From Tenebrio molitor (Eukaryota; Arthropoda; Insecta; Coleoptera; Tenebrionidae), in NCBI RefSeq assembly GCF_963966145.1, contig NC_091049.1:27094001-27158000 (forward strand): a DNA stretch of 64,000 nt. The letters are read 5' to 3'. This document shows, in pieces, positions 35,769 to 47,969 of the stretch. Every line of letters begins with the position of its first letter. Within the stretch, counting starts at the first letter, position 1. The notes under the pieces were generated by a model. It made no database searches and was not told where the DNA came from. It was given only the letters and a program-made list of their open reading frames with translations. Made by a program: the position numbers and the translations under genes.

Positions 35769-36649
35769 CAGTGTGGAAACTACTTATGGAATAAATTCAG
35801 TAATTTCAAAACTAATGAATAATGATATTTGTCAAAAACGCTGAAACAGGTCAATTTTTATTTCTCCTATTGCTTATTTGAAGTTGCTTCACTTGTTCGT
35901 AACGTCATCCATTTTTGAGCTATGACGTCATCACCAATTTTTTTAAAAGACGACCCTCATTTTTTTCTTCTCTTTCTGAAAGACCTTTATACTAGCTAAA
36001 CGATGAATGAAAAAAATTGGTACCTTCCATAACAATTTTTTTGAGAAAATGACAAATTTTTCTTGAAAAATGTAATTTAATTTTTAATGTAAAAATTCTT
36101 TTGTATGGCCTAATTTAAAATAGAAGATTTCTTTTAATAGACCAAACAATTTAGAAGACTTAAGGCAGAGAATTCGCACTGAAATGGAACAAATAAGCCC
36201 TGACATAATTGAGCGCAGTGTACAAAGTTTCGATGAGTGCCAAATGGTTGGTGGGGGACAATTTCAACATTTGCATTAAATTTTATTGTTAACTTTAGAT
36301 GTTTGTCGTTTCTGTTTGAGCTCAATTAAAACTTTTAAATTAAAAATTAAATTACATTTTTGAAGTAAAATTTGCGATTTTCTCAAAAAAAAATTATGTA
36401 AGGTACCAATTTTTTTCATTCATCGTTTAGGTAGTAGCGAGGTCTGTCAGAAAGAGAAGAAATAAGTAGGAATCGTCATTTAAAAAAGCTGGTGATGACG
36501 TCATAGGTCAAAACTGGATGACGTCATGAACAAGTGAAGTAACCTAAAATAAGCATCATGAGAAATAAAGATTGACCTGTTTCAGCGTTTTCGACAAATG
36601 TCGAAGTTTTGAAATTAATGAATTTATTCCATAAGTAGTTTTCACACTG
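35769..36649. mobile_element. 881-bp long-TIR MITE with TA duplication
   Basis: Starts CAGTGTGGAAACTACTTATG and ends with its inverse. Imperfect TIRs run ~300 bp on each side (35769-36080 and 36330-36649). TA flanks both ends (35767-35768, 36650-36651), the target of Tc1/mariner elements. Both arms carry TGACGTCAT-type palindromes and the block TTTCAGCG(T/A)TTT. The centre has no transposase, so it is non-autonomous. Confidence 0.85.
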
Positions 36650-37396
36650 TATACAAATTGCATACAAACTTGCAACATCATTGTCTGTTTAAAATAAAAA
36701 AATTATGAAAAGAATTATTCATTAAACTTCAAAATAAGATTCTTCAAATAAATCAGATAACTTTTTATTCCCATTATCTAACCTAGGTGACCATTTAAAG
36801 GTAAAGACCCGTTCAGCTGTGCACATTTAGAATTCTTTAACAATTATTTCTATAAAATGAGTGAACACTGTGGCAAAAGTGATAGTCGAGCATTGGCAAG
36901 TTTTCACAAGTTTGGATGTGGAGGCGAGACGCCGGTAATTATGTTGATAAGCACTGCACTATTACTTGATAGTATTATCCGTAATAGTGTACGTACTCCG
37001 GCAAAATTGCCGTGCCGCCGGGTGGAGGTGGGATACAATATTATTATTACATGAGTGTGTTCAAAGCACAACGAGCGTAGCGCAGAATGCTTTAATGGAA
37101 CGAGGGTGATAAAACGTCTCATTAAACGAGTGTAATATACTTTTTGGCCTCCTCTGATGGAAACTTTGCAAATACGCACTGTTCACGTCACGTCACGAAA
37201 AGTAGTAATTGTTTTTAACATTTTAAATTTAAAAACGTCGGCCAAAAAGTATTATACATACCTTGTGTGTGAAACATTTTGCAACGCTCAGTTTGCGCTG
37301 CAAAATGTAACTTCCCACACTCGATTGTAAATAGCTAATTTTAAAGTGCAACTACCCAGAAGTAACAATTTGACGATATGACGTAACTGGATCATT

Positions 37397-38895
37397 TCAA
37401 GATCGAGCAGCTTTTTGAAAGTTGTAAAAAACCAGAGCGTAACTACTAGCTGTGCGAAACATCTGCAAAAAAATAAATTGTACAAATAGCACAGATTTGC
37501 TTATAAATATTTTCTTACAGCAATGGCCATTTTATAGTCCAAAACTATTCCAGCAAAAGTGATCGCAAATGGTTTTAAGCTATTCGTCATGAAAATGTGT
37601 AAAACCGTCTTGTTTCTCTTATTCCAGTTGTACCAAGAACATTTCGTCAAAGTGTCAAAATTGCAACTACTCTGAAAATAATCAAATTAGCTTTGTCGAA
37701 GAAAAGTTAATTTTCTAGATACCTCATCGATTAGGATTTGACCAGCGTGAGAAAAAGTGGCAACAACCAGAACGTTAAACATAACTGCGAGACCTAACCG
37801 AACCTTCAAAATGTTGCTCGCATCCACAAAAATCTGAAACATTAAAAATCGTTCTGATCTGTTGTCTAGTTCTCTAACTAAATGAAACGCACGTAAGACA
37901 TGAAGTACAACGCGGAAATGCAGCTTAGGACACCTAGAACCAAAAAAAATGCCATCACAGATCTTACCGTTTCGACTAGTTCCTTTGTTAACCTACAAAT
38001 ATAATTCTTGCAAAGGCATATCTAGAATTTGTGTTGGCACTTTACCTTGTTATGACAACATGATGGTCGATACAAAAACACAACTTTTTGAATGTTTCGT
38101 TCTCGTGTCGGACACGTTGTTCAAACGTCAGTTTTTCAAGAACGGTCTTGTCATTACAAATTTGCAAAATGTGTTGATTGATCAAAAACATTTGCAAGTA
38201 CAACTGCAGTATGATGTAAAACAAGCTGGCACAGTGACGAACTGATGTGTAAATAAAGAAAGGCGCACAAGAATATGTTATATGGTATAAAATATTTGAA
38301 CTTGACCCGAAATATCGGTCAAAAACATTTTCAACCACGATCCATTCTCTGTGACTGCCAAAAACTGGTAACAACATAATGCCCCAAGCGGCTGAAATTC
38401 CGTAAATAAGATAGGTGAAGCGATTAATTTGTGAAGCCTTCTTCAGAATCAAAAGACGTGCTTGAGGGCCAGCGCTGTCGATAGACCAAAACAGACGTTT
38501 CTGTTCGCTGGCTAAATAATGAGCCTTTTTTTCGAGAACCATGGAGATAAACATCGTTGTCTTTATCTATAGTTGCAATTGTACAAACCGAGATATGCAA
38601 TGAAGAAGATTCATATTTTTTACTTACGTAGATGAAAACGATAAATGCCGGTGAATATCTTATAACCAAATCTTTGTTGAAATTCTCTATAAAATAATGG
38701 AAACAGAGCAACGTTAGACACCAACTAGCTAAGCTCATAAAAGCGTTTAAAATCTTAGTAAACTTATGGTAGCCGAACTCATAAAATACTTTTTTCAATC
38801 CCACAAAGGGATCGTCAGACTCTGAAATTGATCATCTCTAATGAAAAACTAAGTGTTGTGAAAAACTTACCATCGAAAGGAGTTACTCGATTCAT
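37397..38895 (-). CDS. OR-8: intact odorant receptor, 389 aa
   Basis: Seven exons: 38895..38871, 38821..38628, 38566..38046, 37992..37893, 37833..37723, 37671..37519, 37462..37397 (25/194/521/100/111/153/66 nt), GT-AG with a closed frame. Starts MNRVTPFD; exon 2 SDDPFVGLKKVFYEFGYHKF; exon 3 SIDSAGPQARLLILKKASQ; exon 5 starts IFVDASN where relatives have IYADASN; exon 7 MFRTASSYALVFYNFQKAARS. It is slightly more distant from OR-5/9/10 than they are from one another. 7tm_6 odorant receptor. Confidence 0.92.
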
Positions 38896-39642
38896 TTTTC
38901 CTATTCAATAAGATACAACGAACATTCGGCCAAATAATTTTGCTAGGATGGTTATTATAAAAATTCCAATTTCAACAAATATTTTTCCCAAGTACCCAAA
39001 TAATTGTTTAATTAGGAAATTTGAAACGTTGAAGCACCGTCCTGGACAAGCATTTTTTTAAATTTTATTCTCTTTATCTCAAATGACTGCTTTTGACTGA
39101 TATCGACGTATCAATAGCAATATAATAATGATGATGATGATGATAATGATCTTCACCGACAGTACTAAATACCTACTCGTAGGTGAATGCATCGCTTTCT
39201 TAAAATAATAATAATATTAATTAATTGTTCCAATCGATCGGCTAAAATACTAAATATTCTAGTTGATAGTCTGATTAATGTGTGTAGAAGGGACAAATTA
39301 GGGATAGACAGTAAAATATTAATTTTTTTAATAAATGAAGCGATTGTTGTTTTTCAAAGATCAGCACTTTCCAACGGCTCAATTTTCGTTTAGAGTTGAA
39401 GATTTAATTGTTTTTGAAAACAGTTAATTTTGAAACACTATATATTACATAATTGTTTCATCCACCTCCAAGAGTGAAAGAGCGACTAGGAGTGTCATAG
39501 AAAGGATGAACGTTTGCTTTAGTAAGAATTTGTCAAATCAAATCTTGCTTCTTTCAATTTAGAAGTTTGTCACGATAGCAACTTTTTATGTCATTTTCAA
39601 ATGAAAAAAAATTTGCCGTAAAAAATATAACGGAAAAAGTAT
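38896..39642. other. OR-8 5' flank
   Basis: Duplicated upstream region with the GAT microsatellite (about 39127-39150) and the block CCAATCGATCGG..AAATACTAAATATTCTAG shared with OR-4/5/6. No coding signal. Confidence 0.5.
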
Positions 39643-39658
39643 CTTTGGAACAGTATTT

Positions 39659-40077
39659 TTTTGTTTTTATAGCGTTTTCCCTTTCACCATTTGGCCTATC
39701 AGGTACCTTTGCGGTCGGCTCTCTTTTTTTTCCTTATGTGCGGCGGGGCTCCGGGGTACTTTCCCTGGCCACCCACGCTCACCCTCTTTTCTCCTTTTTC
39801 CTTCCTGGACAACACAACACGAATACAACAATATGGGAGGCCCATCCGGCCTGGGATTCGAACTCTGCTGACCTCGCGGTGGTGTCGGGAGAGTGTCGCT
39901 CTTCCCTCCACCACTTTACTGTCACAGCCCTGAAAGACATACACACACATCCATGGCCCGGCGGAGGTTCCTTCTTGGGAAAAAAATCCTCCCGCTTCGG
40001 TGAGTTTCGAACCCACTTGCGCCGGGACCGCGACCTCGGAGCACTGTCTCCGACAGCCATGCGGCCACCGAGCTACC
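39659..40077 (-). mobile_element. tRNA-derived SINE, 419 bp, with 16-bp TSD
   Basis: On the minus strand it starts GGGTAGCTCGGTGGCCGCAT (A-box TAGCTCGGTGG) and has B-box GGTTCGAAAC (40013-40004). A second tRNA-like B-box occurs further in (AGTTCGAATCCC near 39846-39857), and it ends in an A/T-rich tail at 39659. Direct repeats CTTTGGAACAGTATTT flank it exactly (39643-39658 and 40078-40093). The long TSD and tail are signs of LINE-mediated retroposition. GC-rich against its AT-rich surroundings. Confidence 0.88.
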
Positions 40078-40093
40078 CTTTGGAACAGTATTT

Positions 40094-40578
40094 AAACAGT
40101 TGTAAAAACAAGTACTGCGGTGATGAGAATTTTATTTATTTATTTTTAAATTAACGATTGAATCCAAAAATGTTGAGTGGTCTTGCAACAAATTCTCAAG
40201 ATATTGATTTGTTTGCACCCAAATTAACTCCTGTGTGTGAACGGTGTGTACTCACTTCTTCACATCATTTTAATATTTTTTATATGGAGCGGCAACCATA
40301 AATTTTACATTCAGTTTTACGCCTACTTGGACTACAATAATTTATAATAACTCTGTGTAATAGTACTAATAGTACATACAGGTCGCTAAAAAGTATGTGA
40401 ACAGGTAAATATTTTCAGAACGGTTTAGCAGAGCTCGTTGAAATTTGACACAAAGTTACAAGTGTTTAAATTCTATCATCTGAGATTTTTTTATCATTTA
40501 TTTTACAGATCCAAGAGTAACTTCTTTTTTTTTAATGGCACAGGGGGTTAAATTTAATATTTATGAAAAAAAACTTAC
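40094..40578. other. intergenic, no gene seen
   Basis: AT-rich sequence between the SINE and an orphan OR exon 1. Confidence 0.35.
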
Positions 40579-40603
40579 CGTCGAAACGAGTCGCTTGAGT
40601 CAT
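40579..40603 (-). pseudogene. orphan OR exon 1
   Basis: 25 nt reading MTQATRFD and then GTAAGT, the exact size and phase of OR exon 1. No exon 2 follows. Its QA.RFD form is nearest to OR-7 (MHQANRFD), so it may be the last trace of a sister of OR-7. Confidence 0.6.
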
Positions 40604-40799
40604 CTTCCAATTTAGTAAAGTATAACTGTATCCAAACTAACTATTTTTCCGAGGTCTGAAAAATTGCGAATTCAATAAATATTTTTGCGAAAAAACAGTC
40701 AAGTTCTGAAATCTGAAACGTTCAGGCACCTGGGCTTTGTCCCAATCAGCTTACCACTAAGTCACGTCCTTGATTCACCTTTCGACTTTCCAAACAAAC

Positions 40800-40945
40800 T
40801 TATTAATATCGTGCAGAAAGAGAACTTTCTTTTGAAAAAAACCATGGGTCGAATACATAATTTTTAAATTTCGCCCTGGATCGGAATAGAACCCGCGACC
40901 CTCGCGTGCCTGAGCCGAAACGGACTCCCTTAGGCTATATTCTGC
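40800..40945 (-). mobile_element. SINE-like element with tRNA B-box
   Basis: The minus strand has ATAGCCTAAGGGAGTCCG and GCGGGTTCTATTCCG (B-box-like GGGTTCTATTCC), and then degrades to AT. Too imperfect to be a tRNA gene. Ends not resolved. Confidence 0.4.
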
Positions 40946-41169
40946 CTTATCAAACTGTTTTGACAAATGAATATTCAGAGCTTAGTAATTTCGAGCACTT
41001 AGAACAAACTTCTCTCATGCTTATTTTGGTCACTTGATTTTGAAATTTTGTACATTTACTCTTTAATTTCTTGACTTTTATTTAATGAATGGGTAGTAAA
41101 GTTCTTTGCATTTTTATATTCAGAAGACAGTACAGTACTATTTAAAAAAAAGAAGATGATGTTCATCTG

Positions 41170-41590
41170 TAAAAACTGGACGCAAGAATTTTTTTTTATA
41201 TAATTGATTCAAAAAATTGAAATTCACGCATAGTTATCTGTACATGAAGTGGGTCATTTTCCTACGTGTCTTTCTTTTTACATTGTTAGTAAGATCGAAA
41301 CCATAGAAACCATACAAAACAGTGTGTGAAATGCAATTTCACGCATACGACTATTTCTGTTTTTCATTTCACGCACTGTTTTTTATTAGTTACCTAGCAA
41401 CATGGTCACTGCATTGAAACTTCAGAGTTCCTTCAAAAATTTGAATTTTTAATTTCAATTTTTTGAATCAATTATAGAAAAAATATTGTTTATATTTCGT
41501 GCGCGAAGATGTTTTTGTGCATTCAAAGGCTTATACTGCCTCGACCTTCGTCTCGGCGTAAAAGACCTTTTCATGCACACTTAATATAAA
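41170..41590. repeat. repeat, empty-site copy of 47970-49110
   Basis: Arms TTTTTATATAATTGATTCAAAAAATTGAAATT at the start and the inverse near 41450-41475 make a foldback. Its right side continues into GTGCGCGAAGATGTTTTTGTGC. It contains GAAATGCAATTTCACGCATACGAC uninterrupted, the site that carries a 705-bp insertion in the second copy. Confidence 0.75.
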
Positions 41591-41619
41591 AATATGTAAC
41601 TATTTTATTTAGTTGATAT

Positions 41620-43405
41620 TGTAACGTTTCGACTTCCTTGATTTTTTCTCGATGAAACTTTCCTCCCTCATTTGGTGTATTGTTGGTTGCCGCATTCCCT
41701 CGGATGAAATTTTTGCGGAAAAATACGAAACAAAAATAATGAGAAAAGAAATATTAATGGATCCTACGTTGTGTTTTATTTTTCATTTTGTTTAATTACG
41801 TTCTAACGAGAGGCCGTACCTTCGGAAGTTTTTTCAAAAATAGAATTAAAACGATTGAGCACACTTCACTTAAATTTTTTTTACAAATAATTGTGTATGG
41901 TGGTGTTTGGTCCCAACAAATGATAGTAATAAATAAATGAATTGAATGACAGAAGTTGGTGGAGGTTTGACTCGCGGCCCACGAATTGAGATCTGATAAG
42001 TGACTAAGCTGGGCAAACACAGAAGTTTCTGGCGCGAATAACATTATACGAGTTTGAGATGCGAACTATGTGATCCGATTTAGATTTGACTTGTTTCCCC
42101 AATTAAATTGAACCCGACGCGATGCCCTGGAATCTCATAGATCACTCTGGTCTACTCGGGTGGTTGAAAATAAAAGGGAAAAAGGTTCTAACAGGGCCAA
42201 AGGGTACCTCTCTTCACGTGTCAGCTGACCTAGTTTGGTCACTGCCCCCCCTTGGGGGTGACGCGGCTAATTTTGTGCTCTTACGCCGGACCACAGCTAA
42301 TTGAGTGCGATGGACACTGGTAGCTTCCCGAACTCGAGAATTCAAGACACAAATAATGAATACAAATGTTTTATAATGATTGTATAATAGTTCGCCTTGG
42401 CGACAGCATGTTTCCCCAATCGGTAAAGGCAAGAAGATCACATAATTCGCGATAAAGAAATTAATTCAAGATTCTAAGTCGCGTGGTCATCAAATGCTCA
42501 AAGAAAATAATATAATCTTTATTTTAACACGATAGGGAACTAATGTTGTGTGAATAATTACCTAAACCGCGACTAAAATGCAAGTACAAGAATTAGAAAA
42601 AATAATTTACCTTGTTAATGTAAAGCACATGGTCACAAAATCGGCTGTCGGAGGTACCGAACGTACCTCCGGCTACTTTGGAGATCAAACCCCAAATGAA
42701 TCAAAAAAGCCTCGTTTCCCGTCCCGCATTCGGTTTTATCATTTTTGACGCACCTCGCTTTCGCAACCCCTACTTGACCAAAGCGACCAATCAGCTCGGT
42801 TCTACTTTACTTGTTACTTACGCCGATCGCCACACCTTTTGAAATAGCAGTTTCCGGTTGCCACCAAAATTTTAAATATTTAAATTTAGACTTTTGTTAG
42901 GACCAGACCGAATGTACATTATTTGTTGTTGAATTAGAACTCTGAAAAAGAACACTAAATTACTGACTCTATACAATAATAAACATCAACATCAAGAAAC
43001 AAACAGAATTAAAATTGAAACAAATAACATTATTTTTAAACCTAAATTGGGCTTGAAACGCTGTTACGTAAGTGCCATGTCATGCAACTAAATTCCGTTG
43101 ATCTGCTACTTCTAAAAATTGTTCTACATTCGTTTGATTCCCTAAAACTGTTCTAATTAATTAGTAGTTTTCATTCGCTCCTCTCACTGACACCTCTGAT
43201 TTCTACGAGTACCTTGCTTTACCGTTACCTTGTTGTCTGTGTTTTCTACCGACTCCCTTTCTACTTTGCTTTCTATCTACAAGTCCAAACGATTCTAGTT
43301 ATTTTCTACGATAAAACGCTGTTTCTAATTTGCAATTCTCGCCTTTTAATTACAAATATACCACAAATTTGAGAATGCTATAAAAAGTAAATTAACCTAA
43401 TTAAT
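41620..43405 (+). repeat. dispersed ~2-kb repeat, copy B
   Basis: Has the left end TGTAACGTTTCG that copies A and C lack, and stops about 330 bp before the right end kept by A. The block from 42160 to 43390 is nearly identical to 18735-19980. No long frame; contains GACCAATCAGCTCGG and GGTGACGCGGCTAATTTTG. Confidence 0.75.
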
Positions 43406-43964
43406 AAATAAAGTTACACCAAAATTAAAGAATCTTGTTAGTAGTTTTAGGTGGTTAGTGCTCGATTTCAAATCCCTTTAGAGGTTGATCGAGATGTGGT
43501 ATCACAAATAAAGCTGTAGAAATAATTTCAGTTTATTACAGCAATAAAAAAGGACTTACTTCAAGGTTGCGGTGAATTTAGATAAATATTTCGAATGAAT
43601 TATTGATTTTGACCTTAAAAAAATCCAATCCTGGTAGTTTTTGATGAGATATTATCCAAGGGAAGTATTCAAAACCGAAACGTCATTGTGACAATAGGTA
43701 CTCGATAAAATCTGACAAAGGCATTGTTGTCTTTTAGTTGCTAAGCAATTAACTTTCATTTCAGAACTTTAACTATTTATTTAATTATTACAACAATAAA
43801 ATGGTGCAAGAGCTCCCAAACAGTGGGGCACCATTTTAAATTTTTATCTTTGAGAAAATCTTTCATGTTGGGGAAAAATGGTATTAAGGTTCTCGACCAT
43901 ATTTTCCCTCAGAAACTCACCCTGACATTCTTGGGAGACCATTCCCTAACACCCTGTATAAGAG
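43406..43964. other. intergenic, no gene seen
   Basis: AT-rich. Ends with a junction into the duplicated OR 3' flank (GAGAAAGTGCTTTGATACTG). Confidence 0.35.
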
Positions 43965-44619
43965 AAAGTGCTTTGATACTGTTAAAAAATAATGAACCAA
44001 TGTTGTAATTATCTTTGATTGCAGTGCTACATACATAACTATCTTATTCAAATATTCAAAATCTTTTTAAAGTATAGTTAACTAGAAATAACAATTTGAC
44101 AATATGGCATAACATCGGCGTCTGCTGACCGACGTAATCCCCGAGGGTCTCCTGGAGGAACCTGGAAACGGATTCCGGGACCGGAAGGAACGGCCTGTTT
44201 TGCATCACTCGGCTGACGCCTCGTGCTTCAAACTTCAGCCTCACACCTGAAAAGTGATCTGACAGCGCTACTCATATGAAAATGACTATTAAAGTATACT
44301 GCACCAAAAAATTGTCGCAAACATTTTTACATTACTTAAAAATGGCATATTAATTTTATGTTAATAAAGACGTTTACATTTTTGTAGATATGTTTTTTCA
44401 TCATAAAAGAATAGTTATTTGTGTATCAAGGCCCAAAAAGTGCATTTTTTTTTGTCCGGGTCTGGGTTTTATAGTCGAAGCGGAGCCGATTGCGCCATCG
44501 TTGTAATTATCTTTAATTGGAATGGTACAACATAACTATCTAAATATTGAAAGTCTGCTTAAAGTACACCTAACCAGAAATAACAGCTTGAAAATATGGC
44601 ATAAGTGGATCTTTCAAAT
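43965..44619. repeat. OR 3'-flank duplication, copy 2
   Basis: Second copy of 20860-21644 in the same order and orientation, leading directly into the OR remnant at 44620. Confidence 0.75.
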
Positions 44620-44884
44620 TCAAGCGGCTTTTTGTAAGTTGTAGAAAACCAGAGCGTAACTACAAGCTGTACGAAACAGCTGCAAAATCAAATTGTACAG
44701 ATTATCGCAGATTTGCTTATAAATACTATCTTACAGCAATTGCCATCTTGTAGTCTAAAACAATTTCAGCAAAAGTGATCGCAAATGGTTTTAAGCAATT
44801 CGTCATGAAAATATGTAAAAGCGTCTTGTTTTTCTTATTCCAGTTGTACCAGGAACATTTCATCAAAGTGTCAAAATTGCAACT
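44620..44884 (-). pseudogene. OR fragment: exons 6 and 7 only
   Basis: Exon 6 at 44884..44735 lacks its first bases. Exon 7 at 44679..44620 has CTG in place of the ATG that opens this exon elsewhere. The copy breaks at 44884 in CATAGGAACAATG, unrelated DNA. With its flank it is the truncated twin of OR-5. Confidence 0.82.
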
Positions 44885-44929
44885 CATAGGAACAATGAAT
44901 AATACCTAAGAGCTCATCGATTCAACAAA

Positions 44930-45345
44930 GTGTTAATGAAAAACTTTACTACCGCATCTAGAACGACGATTGTCCTCGATTTGTCCGATCTGCGTTCTCG
45001 TCTTTTACAGCTATTGACTTGTCAATAATGATGATGATGATGATTATTATTATTTCCCAAAAAAACGCTTCATTCATTTGAATTATTAGTCGAACAAGTG
45101 TCTTCTTATTAATTGGTTAAGGAGAAATTTCATCGACTTATTTAAAACAACATTGATTACGAACTCACGACACGAGGTGTCATAATTTTCGAGCACAAAA
45201 ATCATGATCTAAACAACATATGTATAAAGCACTATCTTTTTTGATGGGAAGTTTACACACACGATCGTTGCGAAGTGGTAATCCCTGGCGGAAAAGCACT
45301 AATTGTAGTAGGAAACGTTATTTGGAACGTACTAATAATCTTATG
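44930..45345. repeat. dispersed repeat, also at 50955-51440
   Basis: Begins ACTACCGCATCTAGAACGAC and includes TCCTCGATTTGTCCGATCTG, a GAT microsatellite and GATGGGAAGTTTACACACACGATCG. A more diverged copy lies at about 35400-35760. Non-coding. Confidence 0.7.
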
Positions 45346-45479
45346 AGGGTTGGAACAATTGGGACAGCCCATTGCTGTCTGCCGTCATAAATTACTCAAA
45401 TTATTTATTTGAGTATTTAAACATTTCTTGCTGCGGTCCAGATTTGATAAACCTCCATACAGTTCATTTTACATTTCTT

Positions 45480-46322
45480 TTCTCATTAGTTGAGATATCT
45501 GCTAGACAAAATGGATGAGCATATTAAAGAATTTTTGAAATGAAAGTTGATTTACATGTTCAAGAATTTATTGGTTTGACAAGTCTGTGCGGCTTGAATT
45601 TGTTATCCTTAATTTTAGTCTACGGTATTTGTGAACAACAAAACAAATTCAGAACATTTTTTTTAATTACTAATGTGCACTCCAATCCATTCAAGTTGTA
45701 AATTTTATGACACAATAACAAGTACAATCACAAAATATATGCCATAAGTTAGTGTAGCAATGCTTAACGGGAACTTGGAATAAATATTTTTTTCTACGAC
45801 TGCATCAAAAAGCTAACATTTTTGCACCCGTTTCGGTACACAAAACATGTCAGTTTTGTTGACGACTTAATCGTTTTCGATTGTTCTTCCAAATATGCCA
45901 ATATGGTATTTCTGTGGTATCCTTAATTTTTTTTAAATACACCATACGTTTTTTCGTAAGTTTCTCTCTATTTGGCAGGTAGTGAATTGTTAATGGCAGC
46001 ATTTGCTGCAGGTTCGACCATTCCAGGATCACTACTCATCTCGAAACCACACAGAAAACTAAATGTATTGAAGTTTAATAGAACGCGTCTCTCAAAATCG
46101 GCGGCTAATTTAAAATTTTTGTTTGTTGACAACCGCGTTGCTCCGAATGCGGAAGTAAAGGTTTCTGCGTTTCGGTAGTCTCTGGTAAATTTCAATGAAA
46201 TTTAAATATTTCAAAAAGTTACAGTTGTAGACGAAATGTTGTTTATATTTCGTGTAGAAATTAAAAAACACGCGCATTTAATGTAAAAATAACAATTTGA
46301 CATTATGACGTAACTGTATTTT
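45480..46322. repeat. segmental duplication, OR-9 downstream flank
   Basis: Matches 61800-62787 (interrupted there by ~290 bp at about 62110-62395), and its first part also matches about 56105-56405. Together with the OR copies it makes a block of over 2 kb duplicated at OR-9 and OR-11. Confidence 0.75.
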
Positions 46323-47638
46323 TCAAGATCGAGCGGCTTTTTGAAAGTTGTAAAAAGCCAGAGCATAGCTACAAGCTGTACGAAACATCTGCAAAAACAT
46401 AAATTGTGCAAATTAGCTGAGATTTGCTTATAAATATTTTCTCACAGCAATGGCCATTTTATAGTCTAAAACTATTCCAGCGAAAGTGATCGCAAATGGT
46501 TTTAAGCAATTCGTCATGAAAATGTGTAAAACCGTCTTATTTCTCTTATTCCAGTTGTACCAGGAACATTTCGCCAAAGTGTCAAAATTGCAACTACTCT
46601 GAAAATATTTCAATTAATGTTGATAAAGAAAAGTGCAATTTTCTAGATACTTCGTCGATTAGGATCTGACCAGCGTAAGAAAAAGTGGCAACAACAACGC
46701 CGTTAAACATAACCGCCAAACATAACCGAATTTTTAAAATGTTGCTCGCGTCTCCATAAATCTGAAACATTAAAAATCATCTTAATACCTTGTTATGACA
46801 ACATGATGGTCGATACAAAAACACAACTTTTTGAATATTTCGTTCTCGTGTCGGACACGTTGTTCAAATGTCAGTTTCTCAAGAACGGTCTTCTCATCAC
46901 AAATTTGCAAAATGTGTTGATTAATCAAAAACATTTGCAAGTACAACTGCAGTATGGTGTAAAACAAGCTGACACAGTGACGAACTGATGTGTAAATAAA
47001 GAAAGGTGCTGAACAAAATGTTATATGGTATAAAATATTTGAACTTGACCCGAAATATCGGTCAAAAACGTATTCAGCGAGCAACCATTCTCTGTGACTA
47101 CCAAAAACTGGTAACAAGGCAATGCTCCAAGCACCTGAAATTGCGTAAATAAGATAGGTGAAGCGATTAATTTGTGAAGCATTCTTCAAAATTAAAAGAC
47201 GTGCTTGAGGGCCAGCGCTGTCGATTGACCAAAACAGACGTTTCTGTTCGCTGACCAAATGATGAGCCCTTTTTTCAAGAACCATGGAGATAAACATCGT
47301 TATCGTCATCTGTAGTAACAATTGTACAACGGAAAGATGCAATGAAGCAGATTAAAATTTGTACTTACGTAGATGTAAACGATCATTGACGGTGAATATC
47401 TTATAAGTAAATCTTTGTTGAAATTCTCTATAAAATAATAGAAACAGAGCAACACACCATAGGAATTAGCTAAGCACATACAAGCGTTCAAAATTTTTGT
47501 AAACTTGTGGTAGCCGAAGTCATGAAATACTTTTTTCAATCCCACAAAAGGATCATCAGACTCTGAAATGTTTCAACTCTAATGAATAATTAAAAGTATT
47601 GTAAAAAACTTACCATCGAAGGGAGTTACTCGAGTCAT
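46323..47638 (-). pseudogene. OR-9: odorant receptor lacking exon 4
   Basis: Exons at 47638..47614, 47562..47369, 47309..46789, 46761..46651, 46598..46446, 46388..46323, corresponding to exons 1, 2, 3, 5, 6, 7 of relatives. Between exon 3 and exon 5 only 27 nt remain (GTATTAAG ... TTTCAG), so the 100-nt exon 4 and its introns are deleted. Exon 3 ends in phase 2 and exon 5 begins in phase 0, so joining them would shift the frame, and 27 nt is also very short for an intron. All other exons are open (MTRVTPFD start; MFRTACSYALAFYNFQKAARS end). Probably a recent pseudogene. Confidence 0.87.
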
Positions 47639-47969
47639 CTTTCTAATTCAGTAAAATACAACGAATCTTCGGACAAATAATTTTCCCAAGTAGGGAAATA
47701 ATTGTCTAATTAGGAAATTTGAAACGCTGAATCACTATCATGGACAGTTTACCACTGAAGCGAGTCTTTAATTCTTCTTTCTACGTCCATAAGCAACTGA
47801 TCAATATTGTACATAAACAGACATTTTTTAAATTTTATTCTCTTTATCTTAAATGACTGCTTTTGATAGAGATATATTAACGTATCAATAACAATATAAT
47901 GATGATGATAATGATCTTCACCGATAGTATTAAATACTCGTACATGCATGTATCAATTCCTTAAAATAA
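47639..47969. other. OR-9 5' flank
   Basis: Duplicated OR upstream DNA with GAT repeats; breaks at about 47970 where the foldback repeat begins. Confidence 0.45.

Noticed and set aside
39588..40154. 188-codon plus-strand frame
   Set aside because: Spans the SINE and its TSDs on the opposite strand; GC-rich SINE sequence happens to lack stops.
44056..44244. 62-codon frame shared with 20989-21177
   Set aside because: Conserved only because the flank is a recent duplication; no start context, splice partner or domain.
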